Below, in pieces: positions 37,738 through 47,756 of a stretch of 64,000 bases of DNA. Origin of the DNA: Thermoplasmata archaeon (GTDB lineage Archaea > Thermoplasmatota > E2 > DHVEG-1); the NCBI GenBank assembly GCA_020054495.1, contig JAHWGK010000008.1, forward strand, positions 1 to 64,000. Reading direction: 5' to 3'. The notes under the pieces were generated by a model. The model was not told where the DNA came from. It worked only from the letters and a program-made list of their open reading frames with translations, and made no database searches. The first letter of the stretch is position 1; the number at the start of each line of letters is the position of its first letter. The position numbers were made by a program, and so were the translations under genes.

Positions 37738-39243
37738 ATGACGTTGAAAATATACAACACACTATCTAGAAAAAAAGAAGATTTCATTCCAGTTGAAAAA
37801 GGAAAAGTAAAGATGTATGTATGTGGTATGACAGTATATAGCGACGCGCATATTGGTCATGCTCGTACCTATTTTGCTTTTGATGTTATACGAAGATACT
37901 TTGAGTATAAAGGATACAATGTGACATATGTTCAAAATATTACTGATGTAGATGATAAAATAATTGCAGCAGCAAATCAAGAAGGTGTAGATGCTCTTGA
38001 ATATTCGCAACGTTTTACTGATCGATGCCTTAGTGATCTTGACAAACTTGGCATTAGAAGAGCAGATATTTATCCAAAGGCTTCTGAGACCATACCTGAC
38101 ATGATAAAGCTGACTCAACAAATAATAGAAAAAGGATATGGATATGAGTCTGGCGGAGATGTATATTTTTCTGTTGAGAAATTTAAGGATTATGGTGTAC
38201 TATCAGGCCAGAAGCTTGATGATTTGAAGAGTGGTGCTCGTATACAACCTGGCGAAAACAAAAGTAGTCCACTTGATTTCGCCCTTTGGAAAAAAGCAAA
38301 ACCTGGTGAACCATCTTGGAATAGCCCATGGGGGGAGGGCAGACCTGGTTGGCATATTGAGTGCTCTACTATGAGCAGTAAATATCTAGGTCTTCCTTTT
38401 GATATTCATGGTGGTGGGATGGACCTTCGATTTCCTCATCATGAAAATGAAATTGCACAAGCAGAAGCTGCAACAGGTAAAGTTTTTGCAAAATATTGGA
38501 TGCACATAGGGCTACTCACTATTAACGGTGAGAAGATGTCTAAATCACTTGGAAATATTACTAATGTAAAGGATCTTCTGGTAAAGTGGGATCCAGAAGT
38601 TATTAGATTATTCCTTGTCCAGACACACTATCGCAGTCCACCTGATTTTAATGAAAAAGGTTTAAAAAACGCTGAGAAAGGGCTTATTAGAATACATAGA
38701 CTTAAAGAAAAATTAGAAAGTTTGTCAAATGACACTATTATTGACAAATTAGATGAAAAAAGTTTGAACCCTGAAGAAAAAACCTACCTTAAAATCATAG
38801 ATGATTTTAAAACAGAGTTTGAAACAGCAATAGATGATGATTTTAATACGCCGCAAGCAGTGTCTGTGATTTTTGAATTTGTAAACAAAAGTAATAGATA
38901 TCTTGAGGAACACCCAAATCTAAATAAAATGTTATGTGGCTATGCGCTTGGTTCATTAAAAAAACTAGGTAATATTTTGACTTTATTTCAGCCTAGTATT
39001 GTTAAAAGTGAGGTCTCAGATGAAAAAATTCTTTTAGAAAAAGTGCAAAGGATTGTACACAAATATCAGGAAGATATAAAAGAGAAAAATATTGAAAAAC
39101 TAGTAGATCTACTATTAGAAGTTAGAGAAAACGCGCGTAAGAAGAAAGATTGGGATACTGCTGATAATATTAGAAAAGAACTAGATGAAATTGGTTTTGA
39201 AATTCAGGATACAATTGATGGTCCTGTTTGGAGAAAAAAATAG
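37738..39243 (+). CDS. cysS: Cysteinyl-tRNA synthetase
   Basis: KMYVCGMTVYSDAHIGHARTY, GWHIECSTMSSKYLG, HGGGMDLRFPHHENEIAQAEA, KMSKSLGN. Confidence 0.97.
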   Translation: MTLKIYNTLSRKKEDFIPVEKGKVKMYVCGMTVYSDAHIGHARTYFAFDVIRRYFEYKGYNVTYVQNITDVDDKIIAAANQEGVDALEYSQRFTDRCLSDLDKLGIRRADIYPKASETIPDMIKLTQQIIEKGYGYESGGDVYFSVEKFKDYGVLSGQKLDDLKSGARIQPGENKSSPLDFALWKKAKPGEPSWNSPWGEGRPGWHIECSTMSSKYLGLPFDIHGGGMDLRFPHHENEIAQAEAATGKVFAKYWMHIGLLTINGEKMSKSLGNITNVKDLLVKWDPEVIRLFLVQTHYRSPPDFNEKGLKNAEKGLIRIHRLKEKLESLSNDTIIDKLDEKSLNPEEKTYLKIIDDFKTEFETAIDDDFNTPQAVSVIFEFVNKSNRYLEEHPNLNKMLCGYALGSLKKLGNILTLFQPSIVKSEVSDEKILLEKVQRIVHKYQEDIKEKNIEKLVDLLLEVRENARKKKDWDTADNIRKELDEIGFEIQDTIDGPVWRKK

Positions 39244-39246
39244 ATT

Positions 39247-39654
39247 ATGAAAAAAATTCTTTTGGGTTTTGATGGGTCAGAGGGATCTGAACAGGCTTTG
39301 AATAGAGCTATGATGATGATTGATGAATATGAAGAGTTAATAATATTAGCAGTTATCCCAAGTTTAGCAGATAAAGCATTTGTTGATGAAGAAATGTATA
39401 AGAAAATGAAGAAAAAAGCAGAGAACCTAATTCATGATGTTATCGAGGACATTGGAGACCATGAATTTACTATTACCGGCATGGTTGAAGAGGGTGATCC
39501 TGCTGCAATAATTATCGATGTATCAAATAGGTTAAAAGTTGATTTAATTGTTCTTGGCAGTAAGGGCACAAGCGAGCTTGGACAATATCTTATTGGTAGC
39601 GTTGCAAATAAAGTTGTACAGTATGCACATAAACCAGTTATGGTTGTAAGATAA
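39247..39654 (+). CDS. Universal stress protein (UspA family)
   Basis: ILLGFDGSEGSEQALNRA; LIVLGSKGTSELGQYLIGSVANKVVQYAHKPVMVVR. Confidence 0.93.
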   Translation: MKKILLGFDGSEGSEQALNRAMMMIDEYEELIILAVIPSLADKAFVDEEMYKKMKKKAENLIHDVIEDIGDHEFTITGMVEEGDPAAIIIDVSNRLKVDLIVLGSKGTSELGQYLIGSVANKVVQYAHKPVMVVR

Positions 39655-39750
39655 GGGTTTTATAATAAAAGGATAAAAATTTTTTTTATAAAATTTTTTA
39701 ATATATTAAAAAGTTTTAAATCTTACAAAAGTATTATAACTTATAAAGTG

Positions 39751-39766
39751 ATTAACACTTGTTAAT
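39751..39766. promoter_or_regulatory. Palindrome ATTAACA-CT-TGTTAAT upstream of the first C25 peptidase RBS
   Basis: 7-bp arms, 2-bp spacer; related to TTAACA-GA-TGTTAA at 44828-44841. Confidence 0.55.
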
Positions 39767-39768
39767 TA

Positions 39769-42333
39769 GTGGAGGTAGTGTATATGAGAAAGACAATGTT
39801 GGGAATTTTAGTGAGTATGTTAATGATTGGAAGTGTCTTAGCTAGTGCTACAGTAATTGAAAACAAAGAGTATCTAAAAAATGAAAAAACAAGTTTTTTT
39901 GAAATTGAAGATGGTGAAATAAGTGTTACAACGCCTATAGGAAGCTACGAAATTAAACAAACTGATCAAGGCGACTATGTTTCTGTTGAAGATTTTGGTC
40001 GGCTTTTAATTCCAGGAAAACCTGAACTTCCAACAAAGATTTATGCAATTGCTATTCCACCCGCCGCTGAATTTGATGATGTAACTTATGAAATTGGTGA
40101 AGGAATCGAACTTCCTGGAGAATATAACGTAATACCAACTCCTCTCCCAAAGGTAATTGGGGTTGAAGACCCAGAAGTTCGTGAAAAAGAAGAGCAAATT
40201 TATAATGAAAATTATGAAAATACATATAACAGCGATGATCAGTATCCTACTTCAGTAGTAGAATTTGAGCGAACTGCAGGTTTTAGAAAATATAATCTAG
40301 TTGATGTGAAAGTAACTCCTTTTTCGTATAAACCATTATCTGGCAAACTTACTTTTTATCCAGATATAACCATCCATGTAAGTTATACATTTCCCGAGGG
40401 TACAGACCCCACTGAAATCATGTTTGATGAAGTAGAAAGCTTTGAACAAAGAGCAAGTGAGTTCATACTAAATCATGAAACAGCGAAAGGTTGGTATACG
40501 CCAGGAAAGAGCGGAAGAGAAACCTATGATTATATAATTATTACCCTTGATTCTCTGACCTCATCTGTAGACCCATTAGTTGATTGGGAAGAAGTAAAAG
40601 GACGGAGTGTAAAAGTTGTCACAACTTCTTGGATCAATTCAAATTATGATGGATATGATTTAGCAGAAAAGATAAGGAATTTTTTAATAGACAAATATCC
40701 TTCAAGTGAATGGGGAATTGAGTATGTATGTTTAATTGGTGATTATGATGATGTATCAATTCGTCGTACGGCACAGAATACAGGTTACGGAAGGCCTGAA
40801 ACTGATTTCTATCATGCCGAGCTTACATTACCTGACAGTCAATCATGGGATGCGGATGGAGATCATCAATATGGTGAAAACTCTGATCCCGTTGATTTCT
40901 ATGCAGAAGTTTATGTCGGTAGAATTCCATGGAGCACCCCGTCAATCGTAGAAAGTATTTGCGAAAAGACAGCTGCCTATGAAGGGGAGATTGATCCTTC
41001 ATTTAAGAAAAATATACTTCTTTTAGGTGCGTATTTCTGGCCTGATACAGATAACGCGGTATTAATGGAATACAAAACAGATGACAGTATACATCCATGG
41101 ATGTCTGATTGGACAATGACAAAAATGTATGAACAAGGTCAATCTTCATATCCAATGGATTACAACCTGGACTACAATAACGTTAAATCTGTCTGGTCGT
41201 CAGGAACTTTTGCTTTTGTAAACTGGGCTGGACATGGTTCACCAACTGCATGTTATGAATATTATCCCTCACAAGCTTTTGTTGATACAAACACCTGTAA
41301 TTATCTGAATGATGATTACCCGGCAATCGTTTTTGCAGATGCGTGTAGTAACTCTGATACCGATGAAGACAACATTGGCCAGATGATGCTGAAACAAGGC
41401 GCAGTAGGCTTTCTTGGAGCAACTAAAGTAGCATATGGAATGCCTGCATGGAGCAATCCATTGAGTGGTTCCAGCCAATCTATGGATTATTTCTTTACAA
41501 CAGGTTGTACAGAGGGGATTTTAACTCAAGGTGAATCCCATCAATTAGCTTTACAAGAAATGTATGAAAATGATTTATGGTACTATCAGAAATATGAGCA
41601 TTTTCAATGGGGCGCACTATGGGGTAATCCAGATCTAACAATGGGTGAAGTTGTAACAACTGAACCGCCAAGCATTCCAATTATAGATGGTCCAACTGCG
41701 GGTGTACCTCATGACCAGTTGACATTTACAGTCGAATCAATTGATCCTGATGGAGATATGATTTATTATAAGTGGGATTTGGGTAATGGCGAAGTGACTT
41801 TCTGGTATGGACCTTATAATTCTGGAGAAACTATAGAGTTTACTTATGAATATTTGGAGGTTGGAATATATGAGGTTAAGGCATATGCAAAAGATATAAA
41901 CCAAAGAACTAGTGAAGACTGGTCAGATCCGATTACGGTAACAATTGGCGATAATCGTGCTCCAGAAAAACCAACAATCACTGGACCAACCTCTGGAAAA
42001 GTTGGAGTACCCCTAGATTTCACATTTGTATCAACTGATCCCGATGGGCACGATATATATTATATGGTTCTATGGGGAGACGGCAATATGGAAGACTATA
42101 CAGGACCATATGCATCAGGTGAAGAAGCAACATTTAGCCATGTATGGAGCTCAGTAGGTGAATTTAATATTATTGTAAAAGCAAAAGATCAATACGAAGC
42201 GAAAAGCCCACAGAACAATCTCAAATTAAGGATACAACTGAGCAGAGCCATAACTAACCCAGTATTATTTCGGATTCTTGAAAATCTAATGAGTCATTTT
42301 CCACTGTTAAATCATCTACTTTTAAACATATAG
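39769..42333 (+). CDS. Secreted C25 (gingipain-like) cysteine peptidase, PKD-like domains, shared C-terminal module; likely ATG at 39784
   Basis: VNWAGHGSP (His), VFADACSNSD (Cys); signal peptide; C-terminal module. Confidence 0.85.
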   Translation: MEVVYMRKTMLGILVSMLMIGSVLASATVIENKEYLKNEKTSFFEIEDGEISVTTPIGSYEIKQTDQGDYVSVEDFGRLLIPGKPELPTKIYAIAIPPAAEFDDVTYEIGEGIELPGEYNVIPTPLPKVIGVEDPEVREKEEQIYNENYENTYNSDDQYPTSVVEFERTAGFRKYNLVDVKVTPFSYKPLSGKLTFYPDITIHVSYTFPEGTDPTEIMFDEVESFEQRASEFILNHETAKGWYTPGKSGRETYDYIIITLDSLTSSVDPLVDWEEVKGRSVKVVTTSWINSNYDGYDLAEKIRNFLIDKYPSSEWGIEYVCLIGDYDDVSIRRTAQNTGYGRPETDFYHAELTLPDSQSWDADGDHQYGENSDPVDFYAEVYVGRIPWSTPSIVESICEKTAAYEGEIDPSFKKNILLLGAYFWPDTDNAVLMEYKTDDSIHPWMSDWTMTKMYEQGQSSYPMDYNLDYNNVKSVWSSGTFAFVNWAGHGSPTACYEYYPSQAFVDTNTCNYLNDDYPAIVFADACSNSDTDEDNIGQMMLKQGAVGFLGATKVAYGMPAWSNPLSGSSQSMDYFFTTGCTEGILTQGESHQLALQEMYENDLWYYQKYEHFQWGALWGNPDLTMGEVVTTEPPSIPIIDGPTAGVPHDQLTFTVESIDPDGDMIYYKWDLGNGEVTFWYGPYNSGETIEFTYEYLEVGIYEVKAYAKDINQRTSEDWSDPITVTIGDNRAPEKPTITGPTSGKVGVPLDFTFVSTDPDGHDIYYMVLWGDGNMEDYTGPYASGEEATFSHVWSSVGEFNIIVKAKDQYEAKSPQNNLKLRIQLSRAITNPVLFRILENLMSHFPLLNHLLLNI
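41961..42330 (+). repeat. Copy 2 of the shared 3' module
   Basis: ccagaaaaaccaacaatcactggaccaacctctgg... near-identical to other copies. Confidence 0.9.
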
Positions 42334-42343
42334 AGGCATTAAA

Positions 42344-44782
42344 ATGATTAAAAATACAAAAAAAATAAAAATCATTGGAGCTGCATTTTTACTTGTTTTG
42401 GCATCTTTACCAACTGTTTTTGGAATGGCAACTAATACAACTGCACTAGATGGTGTTAGTGGACAAGTTGGATTTGAGGTTAAAAATATTGATGAAACAA
42501 CAATTGAAATAAATGTGAATCCTCAAGATTTTGTTTTTAAAAGTGTAAAAACCGAAGATGGCATATTTGCAACTATTTCATTACCAAGTTATGGATTTAC
42601 TTATGTTAAGGGCGAAGCAAAATTACCAATCATTAGAAGGATGATTGAAATACCCCAAGAATCAAATCCAGAAATACTTGTTACGTCAATTTCTTGGGAT
42701 GATACTACACTTGATGAATTGAACCTTCCAAATAGGATCATTCCTGCTCAACAATCAGTTGAAAAGATACCAGAACCAATAGATGATTTTGTAGTAGATG
42801 AAAAATATTATTCAACTGATACATTTATGCCGGAAACAATTGCAAAAATTGTTGAAACCGGAGAAATACGTTCCAGACGTTTTGCACTGGTTGAAGTTTC
42901 ACCTATACAATACAAACCTGCGACTGGTGAATTAAAAATCATAAATTCTTGTGAAATAGCAATAAATCTACCAAATAGTGATATGACTAAAACATATGAA
43001 AAAATAAATCGTTATTCTTCTCCAAGTTTTGAAAAAATGTTTGAGGTCGCCTTTCAAAATTATGGTTTTTATGAAAGCGGCATTGAAAATAGAGACCAAG
43101 AGGGCATCTTAATTATTGTTTATGATAGCTTTTATGAGGAAATTCAACCGCTTGTAAATTTGAAAACAAGCAAGGGATATGATGTTACTGTTACAAAAAC
43201 ATCACAAATACCTGGTGGTCCAACAAAAGAAAATATATATGACTATATTGAGGATGCTTACAATACTTGGACGATTCCTCCAACATATGTTTTACTTGTT
43301 GGAGACACACCACAGATACCAACATATTCTGGAACAACAGGACCATCTGCTGTTGATCTTTATTATGTTACAGTTGATGGATCTGATTATTTTCCAGATA
43401 TCTACATAGGAAGATTCCCAGGATCTCAAGAGTCTCAAATTGAAGCTATGGTCGAAAAATCTGTTTATTATGAAACGGGTAATTTTCCATTGAATGAATG
43501 GATTAAAAAAGCAGCATTTTTAGCTTCGACTGATAATTATCAAATTTCTGAAGGAACACATAACTATGTAATTGATAATTTTCTTAATCCAAATGGTTAC
43601 ACTTGTGATAAACTTTATACTGTTTCATATGGTGCGACAACTCAAGATGTTCATGATTCAATAAATGACGGGCGAAGCCTTGTTGCCTTCTCAGGTCATG
43701 GCAGTCCAAGCGGATGGGGAGATGGTCCGTCCTTCTACCAATCAGATGTACAGGCTCTAATGAATGAAGATATGTATCCATTTGTTTGTAGCCATTCTTG
43801 TTCAACAAATACATTTGACGATTCAGAATGTTTTGGAGAAACCTGGCTTCGTGAGGCTGACAAAGGAGGAATTGGCTTTTGGGGAGCATCTGCCAGTACC
43901 TATTGGGATGAGGACGATATTCTTGAGAAAGCAATGTTTCAAGCCTGGTGGGAAGACGACCTCGAATGGCTTGGCGGCATGACTGACATGGGGCTAATTT
44001 ATCTATATGAAAACTACAGCGGCGGCGGTTCCACAAAATACTACTTCGAAGCTTACAATCTTAATGGTGATCCATCCTTAAGATTATGGAGTGATGACCC
44101 AAATAGTCCACCAGAGATTCCTGAGAAACCAGATGGACCATCAGAAGGAGTTCAATATGGGGAATTAACATTTTCTACAAGCACAACAGACCCTGAAGGA
44201 GAACAAATTAGATACGGATGGGACTTTGATGAAGATGATGTAGTGGATAAGTGGACAAATTTCTATAACTCAGGAGAAACAGTTTATGCATCCCACATCT
44301 GGGAAGTACCTGGAGTATATGATATTAAGGTAATGGCTGAAGATTTAAACAATCGTCAAAGTGGATGGTCAGAACCATTAACTGTAACAATTGGTGAAAA
44401 TAGTGCTCCAGAAAAACCAACAATAACTGGTCCAACTTCTGGAAAAGTTGGAGTACCCCTAGATTTCAATGTTGTAACAACAGATCCCGAAGGACACGAT
44501 ATATATTACATGGTTCTATGGGGAGACGGCAATATGGAAGACTATACAGGACCATATGCATCAGGTGAAGAAGCAACATTTAGCCATGTATGGAGCTCAG
44601 TAGGTGAATTTAATATTATTGTAAAAGCACAAGATCATTTCGGAGCAAAAAGCCCACAGAACAACCTCGAATTAAGTATAACCAAGAACAAAGCAGTAAC
44701 TAACCCAGTATTTCTTCAGCTTCTCGAGAAATTAATGGATCGTTTTCCATTTATCGAGCGGCTTCTACTAAATCTTTGTTAA
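42344..44782 (+). CDS. Secreted C25 (gingipain-like) cysteine peptidase, shared C-terminal module
   Basis: VAFSGHGSPSGWGDGPSF (His), FVCSHSCSTNTF (Cys); 10 bp after the previous stop. Confidence 0.87.
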   Translation: MIKNTKKIKIIGAAFLLVLASLPTVFGMATNTTALDGVSGQVGFEVKNIDETTIEINVNPQDFVFKSVKTEDGIFATISLPSYGFTYVKGEAKLPIIRRMIEIPQESNPEILVTSISWDDTTLDELNLPNRIIPAQQSVEKIPEPIDDFVVDEKYYSTDTFMPETIAKIVETGEIRSRRFALVEVSPIQYKPATGELKIINSCEIAINLPNSDMTKTYEKINRYSSPSFEKMFEVAFQNYGFYESGIENRDQEGILIIVYDSFYEEIQPLVNLKTSKGYDVTVTKTSQIPGGPTKENIYDYIEDAYNTWTIPPTYVLLVGDTPQIPTYSGTTGPSAVDLYYVTVDGSDYFPDIYIGRFPGSQESQIEAMVEKSVYYETGNFPLNEWIKKAAFLASTDNYQISEGTHNYVIDNFLNPNGYTCDKLYTVSYGATTQDVHDSINDGRSLVAFSGHGSPSGWGDGPSFYQSDVQALMNEDMYPFVCSHSCSTNTFDDSECFGETWLREADKGGIGFWGASASTYWDEDDILEKAMFQAWWEDDLEWLGGMTDMGLIYLYENYSGGGSTKYYFEAYNLNGDPSLRLWSDDPNSPPEIPEKPDGPSEGVQYGELTFSTSTTDPEGEQIRYGWDFDEDDVVDKWTNFYNSGETVYASHIWEVPGVYDIKVMAEDLNNRQSGWSEPLTVTIGENSAPEKPTITGPTSGKVGVPLDFNVVTTDPEGHDIYYMVLWGDGNMEDYTGPYASGEEATFSHVWSSVGEFNIIVKAQDHFGAKSPQNNLELSITKNKAVTNPVFLQLLEKLMDRFPFIERLLLNLC
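44408..44779 (+). repeat. Copy 3 of the shared 3' module
   Basis: DNA-level near-identity with other copies. Confidence 0.9.
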
Positions 44783-44827
44783 TTTTCAATAAATTTTTTT
44801 TCCCAAAGATTTAAAACCTTCAATTGG

Positions 44828-44841
44828 TTAACAGATGTTAA
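44828..44841. promoter_or_regulatory. Palindrome TTAACA-GA-TGTTAA upstream of the third C25-like gene RBS
   Basis: 6-bp arms, same half-sites as at 39751-39766. Confidence 0.55.
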
Positions 44842-44864
44842 TCATATATATGTGGAGGTAAAAT

Positions 44865-47606
44865 ATGAGAGACTATACTTTTAAGGAGATAAAAAGAAGT
44901 AGAAGCGGTATTGGTGTAATTTTTTGTGTTTTTTTACTCATTGCATCCATCGCTACAGCAATTGATATACCAAAAGAGTTAGATGAAAAAGATGGCAGCA
45001 AAACGGATAGCTTGAGTTATACGTTTCTTTTTGAAGAGCCTAGTTTTCAAATAACAGAAGCAAATGATCAAGAATTTTCATTAATAGAAATGGGCGGATG
45101 TATTGCAATAGGAAAAAATGCTGGTCATCCCATGATGCCAGTTAAACCTGTTACTTTACTTCTTCCACCGAAAAAAACAGTTTCAAATGTAGAAATTAAT
45201 GGAATTCCTGCAAATGTCGATCTAGCAGGTATTGATTTGGTGGAAAAACCAGTTTTTCCATATCAAAATCCAGTACCATTTGGACATTCTCCTGGCGATT
45301 TTGAATATGATAATGGCCTTTATTCTACTGATGCTTTTTATCCAAGTGTTTTACAAGACGAGTATCATATCGGCTATTCCCGAGGGTATGCAATATTTGA
45401 TATATCGCTTAATCCAATAAAATTTAATCCTGTAGATGGAAACTTATTATATTACTCTGAGATGACAATTAATATCGAACTTGAAGAAACAGAAGCAAAT
45501 CCGCTTTTTAGAAATAATCCAGAAGACAAAGCATGGGTTGAAAAACTTGTTTATAATCCAGATGCAACAAAATATTATACACCGGATTTAGCAGCTTTTA
45601 GTTATGATGGTGGCCTTTGTGATCCAGGTGATGATTATGATTATGTCATTATAACTACAACCTATAATAGTCTTGATTACTGGAGTACAGGTGGCTCTAC
45701 ACCATATAATTGGGAGAGTCTTATGGATAAACATGAATCTGAAGATGGCATGAGTTGTACACTTGTTACAGTTCAGGATATTGAGGCCTGTTCTGATTAT
45801 GGAAATTCAAATCCATTGTTTGACGATCAAGAGGCACATATTCGAGAATTTGCCAAAGATGCATATCAAGACTGGGGAACTTCATATATACTTATTGGCG
45901 GTGATGATGAGTGGATAAACGCGCGTCATATGGATACAAATTACGAAGGCAACATTGATTCAGATATTTACTGGAGCAATCTTGATAGTACGTTTAATGA
46001 GGATGGAGATTATGATTGGGGTGAAGAAGGCGACAATGGTTTTGATCTTTATGCCGAGATCTTTATTGGTCGTGTTACTTGCGATACGCCACAAGATGTA
46101 TCAAATTGGTTGACTAAGAGCTTTTACTATGCTGATAGTATGGATGACGTCTATTTGGATAATGCAGCATTTTATGGTGGAAATACTGGTTGGAATTGTC
46201 AGGGTGATGATTTCATGGACTACAGTGCCATTAAGGGAACTAATGATTGGCTTGGCCCGAATCCTGGTGCTGATGGACCGTTTCCTACATGGGCCGGTTT
46301 CCAATTTGGCTTTGAAACTTGGAATGCTGAAAACCCTGATGATCAATATGATATTTCAGTCCAGTGGACTGCAGAACCGCCAAATCCTGGTTGGCAAGGC
46401 GGATCAGAATCTGCAGCTATAAACGGACTGAAAAATGACATTAACAACGATCAAGTGACAATTTTGAGCGGCATGGCCCATGCAAATTCTCAGATGTCGC
46501 TAGATGTTTCTTCAAGCAACTGGGAATCTGATTACCATAACACGAAACCTTTCTTCATCCATGACTATGGATGCCATTGTGGTGACATGGATGCATCAGA
46601 TGATGGCGTCCTTCACTCAATGTTATTCCACAGTGATACAGAACTTGCTTTTGCAGCTGTATACAATACATGTTACGGATGGGGTAATTTTGATACAACA
46701 AATTCAAGCAGTGCGTTCCAGACAAAAGAGTTCTGGTCATACTTCCTTGATATGAAAAACAAATCTGGAGATTTTAATAGTTGGCAACTTGGAAAAGCAC
46801 ATGCCTTTTCCAAAGATAGAATGGCTCCAACAATTAACTGGGATTATTCAACTGGCACATGGCGGGCTATTATCCAAGGCTGTCTATTATTTGGAGATCC
46901 TGCACAACAACTCAAAACACCACACCAAAGCGAACCTCCAGCAAACCCAGATGCACCAGATGGGCCAGATGACTGGATTCCTAACGTAGAATGCACGTTT
47001 TCTGCAGTCACAACTGATCCTGAAGGGGAACAAATTTTTTATATGTTTGACTGGGGCGACGGAACCTTTAGTAATTGGCTAGGACCCTATTCTTCCGGGC
47101 AAACTATAGATGAATCTCATATCTGGACAGAATTGGGAAACTATGAAATAAGTGTAAAAGCAAGAGACATATGGGGCGTATCAAGCGATTGGTCAGAACC
47201 AGCAGTTCTTTCAATTATTCCGAATAAACCACCTGAAAAACCAACAATCACTGGACCTACCTCTGGAAAAGTTGGAGTACCCCTAGACTTCAATGTTGTA
47301 ACAACAGATCCCGAAGGACACGATATATATTACATGGTTCTGTGGGGAGATGGAAGCTATGTGGATTATACAGGCCCATATGCATCAGGTGAAGAGGCAA
47401 CATTTAGCCATACATGGACTTCAGCTGGAGAATTTAATATTGTAGTAAAAGCACAAGATCATTTCGGAGCAAAAAGCCCACAGAACAACCTCGAATTAAG
47501 TATAACCAAGAATAAGGCTGTTACTAATTCGGTATTACTTCAATTTCTTGAAAAACTAATGGATCTTTTCCCACTGTTAGAACAAATACTGCAAAATATA
47601 GTCTGA
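44865..47606 (+). CDS. Secreted C25-like peptidase with altered catalytic motifs, shared C-terminal module
   Basis: Gingipain-like layout; His region ILSGMAHANSQ and Cys region IHDYGCHCGDM; C-terminal module. Confidence 0.75.
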   Translation: MRDYTFKEIKRSRSGIGVIFCVFLLIASIATAIDIPKELDEKDGSKTDSLSYTFLFEEPSFQITEANDQEFSLIEMGGCIAIGKNAGHPMMPVKPVTLLLPPKKTVSNVEINGIPANVDLAGIDLVEKPVFPYQNPVPFGHSPGDFEYDNGLYSTDAFYPSVLQDEYHIGYSRGYAIFDISLNPIKFNPVDGNLLYYSEMTINIELEETEANPLFRNNPEDKAWVEKLVYNPDATKYYTPDLAAFSYDGGLCDPGDDYDYVIITTTYNSLDYWSTGGSTPYNWESLMDKHESEDGMSCTLVTVQDIEACSDYGNSNPLFDDQEAHIREFAKDAYQDWGTSYILIGGDDEWINARHMDTNYEGNIDSDIYWSNLDSTFNEDGDYDWGEEGDNGFDLYAEIFIGRVTCDTPQDVSNWLTKSFYYADSMDDVYLDNAAFYGGNTGWNCQGDDFMDYSAIKGTNDWLGPNPGADGPFPTWAGFQFGFETWNAENPDDQYDISVQWTAEPPNPGWQGGSESAAINGLKNDINNDQVTILSGMAHANSQMSLDVSSSNWESDYHNTKPFFIHDYGCHCGDMDASDDGVLHSMLFHSDTELAFAAVYNTCYGWGNFDTTNSSSAFQTKEFWSYFLDMKNKSGDFNSWQLGKAHAFSKDRMAPTINWDYSTGTWRAIIQGCLLFGDPAQQLKTPHQSEPPANPDAPDGPDDWIPNVECTFSAVTTDPEGEQIFYMFDWGDGTFSNWLGPYSSGQTIDESHIWTELGNYEISVKARDIWGVSSDWSEPAVLSIIPNKPPEKPTITGPTSGKVGVPLDFNVVTTDPEGHDIYYMVLWGDGSYVDYTGPYASGEEATFSHTWTSAGEFNIVVKAQDHFGAKSPQNNLELSITKNKAVTNSVLLQFLEKLMDLFPLLEQILQNIV
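47229..47603 (+). repeat. Copy 4 of the shared 3' module
   Basis: DNA-level near-identity with other copies. Confidence 0.9.
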
Positions 47607-47756
47607 TAAACCACCAATCTCTATCTAAATCACTAAAACCCTTTTTTTCTTTATATATTAAAGTTAGAAAGGAGATCAGTATTGGTCATAACTATTGGAA
47701 TTTTATGTAAGATTTAAATATACTATTAACGATGATATTATTGGTGGAGGTAAAAA

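Noticed and set aside
37762-38121. Minus-strand 119-aa ORF
   Set aside because: Antisense to conserved cysS motifs; shadow ORF.
43584-44036. Minus-strand 150-aa ORF
   Set aside because: Lies fully antisense within a well-supported C25 peptidase; composition (His/Arg/Leu-rich, no domain pattern) is typical of a shadow ORF.
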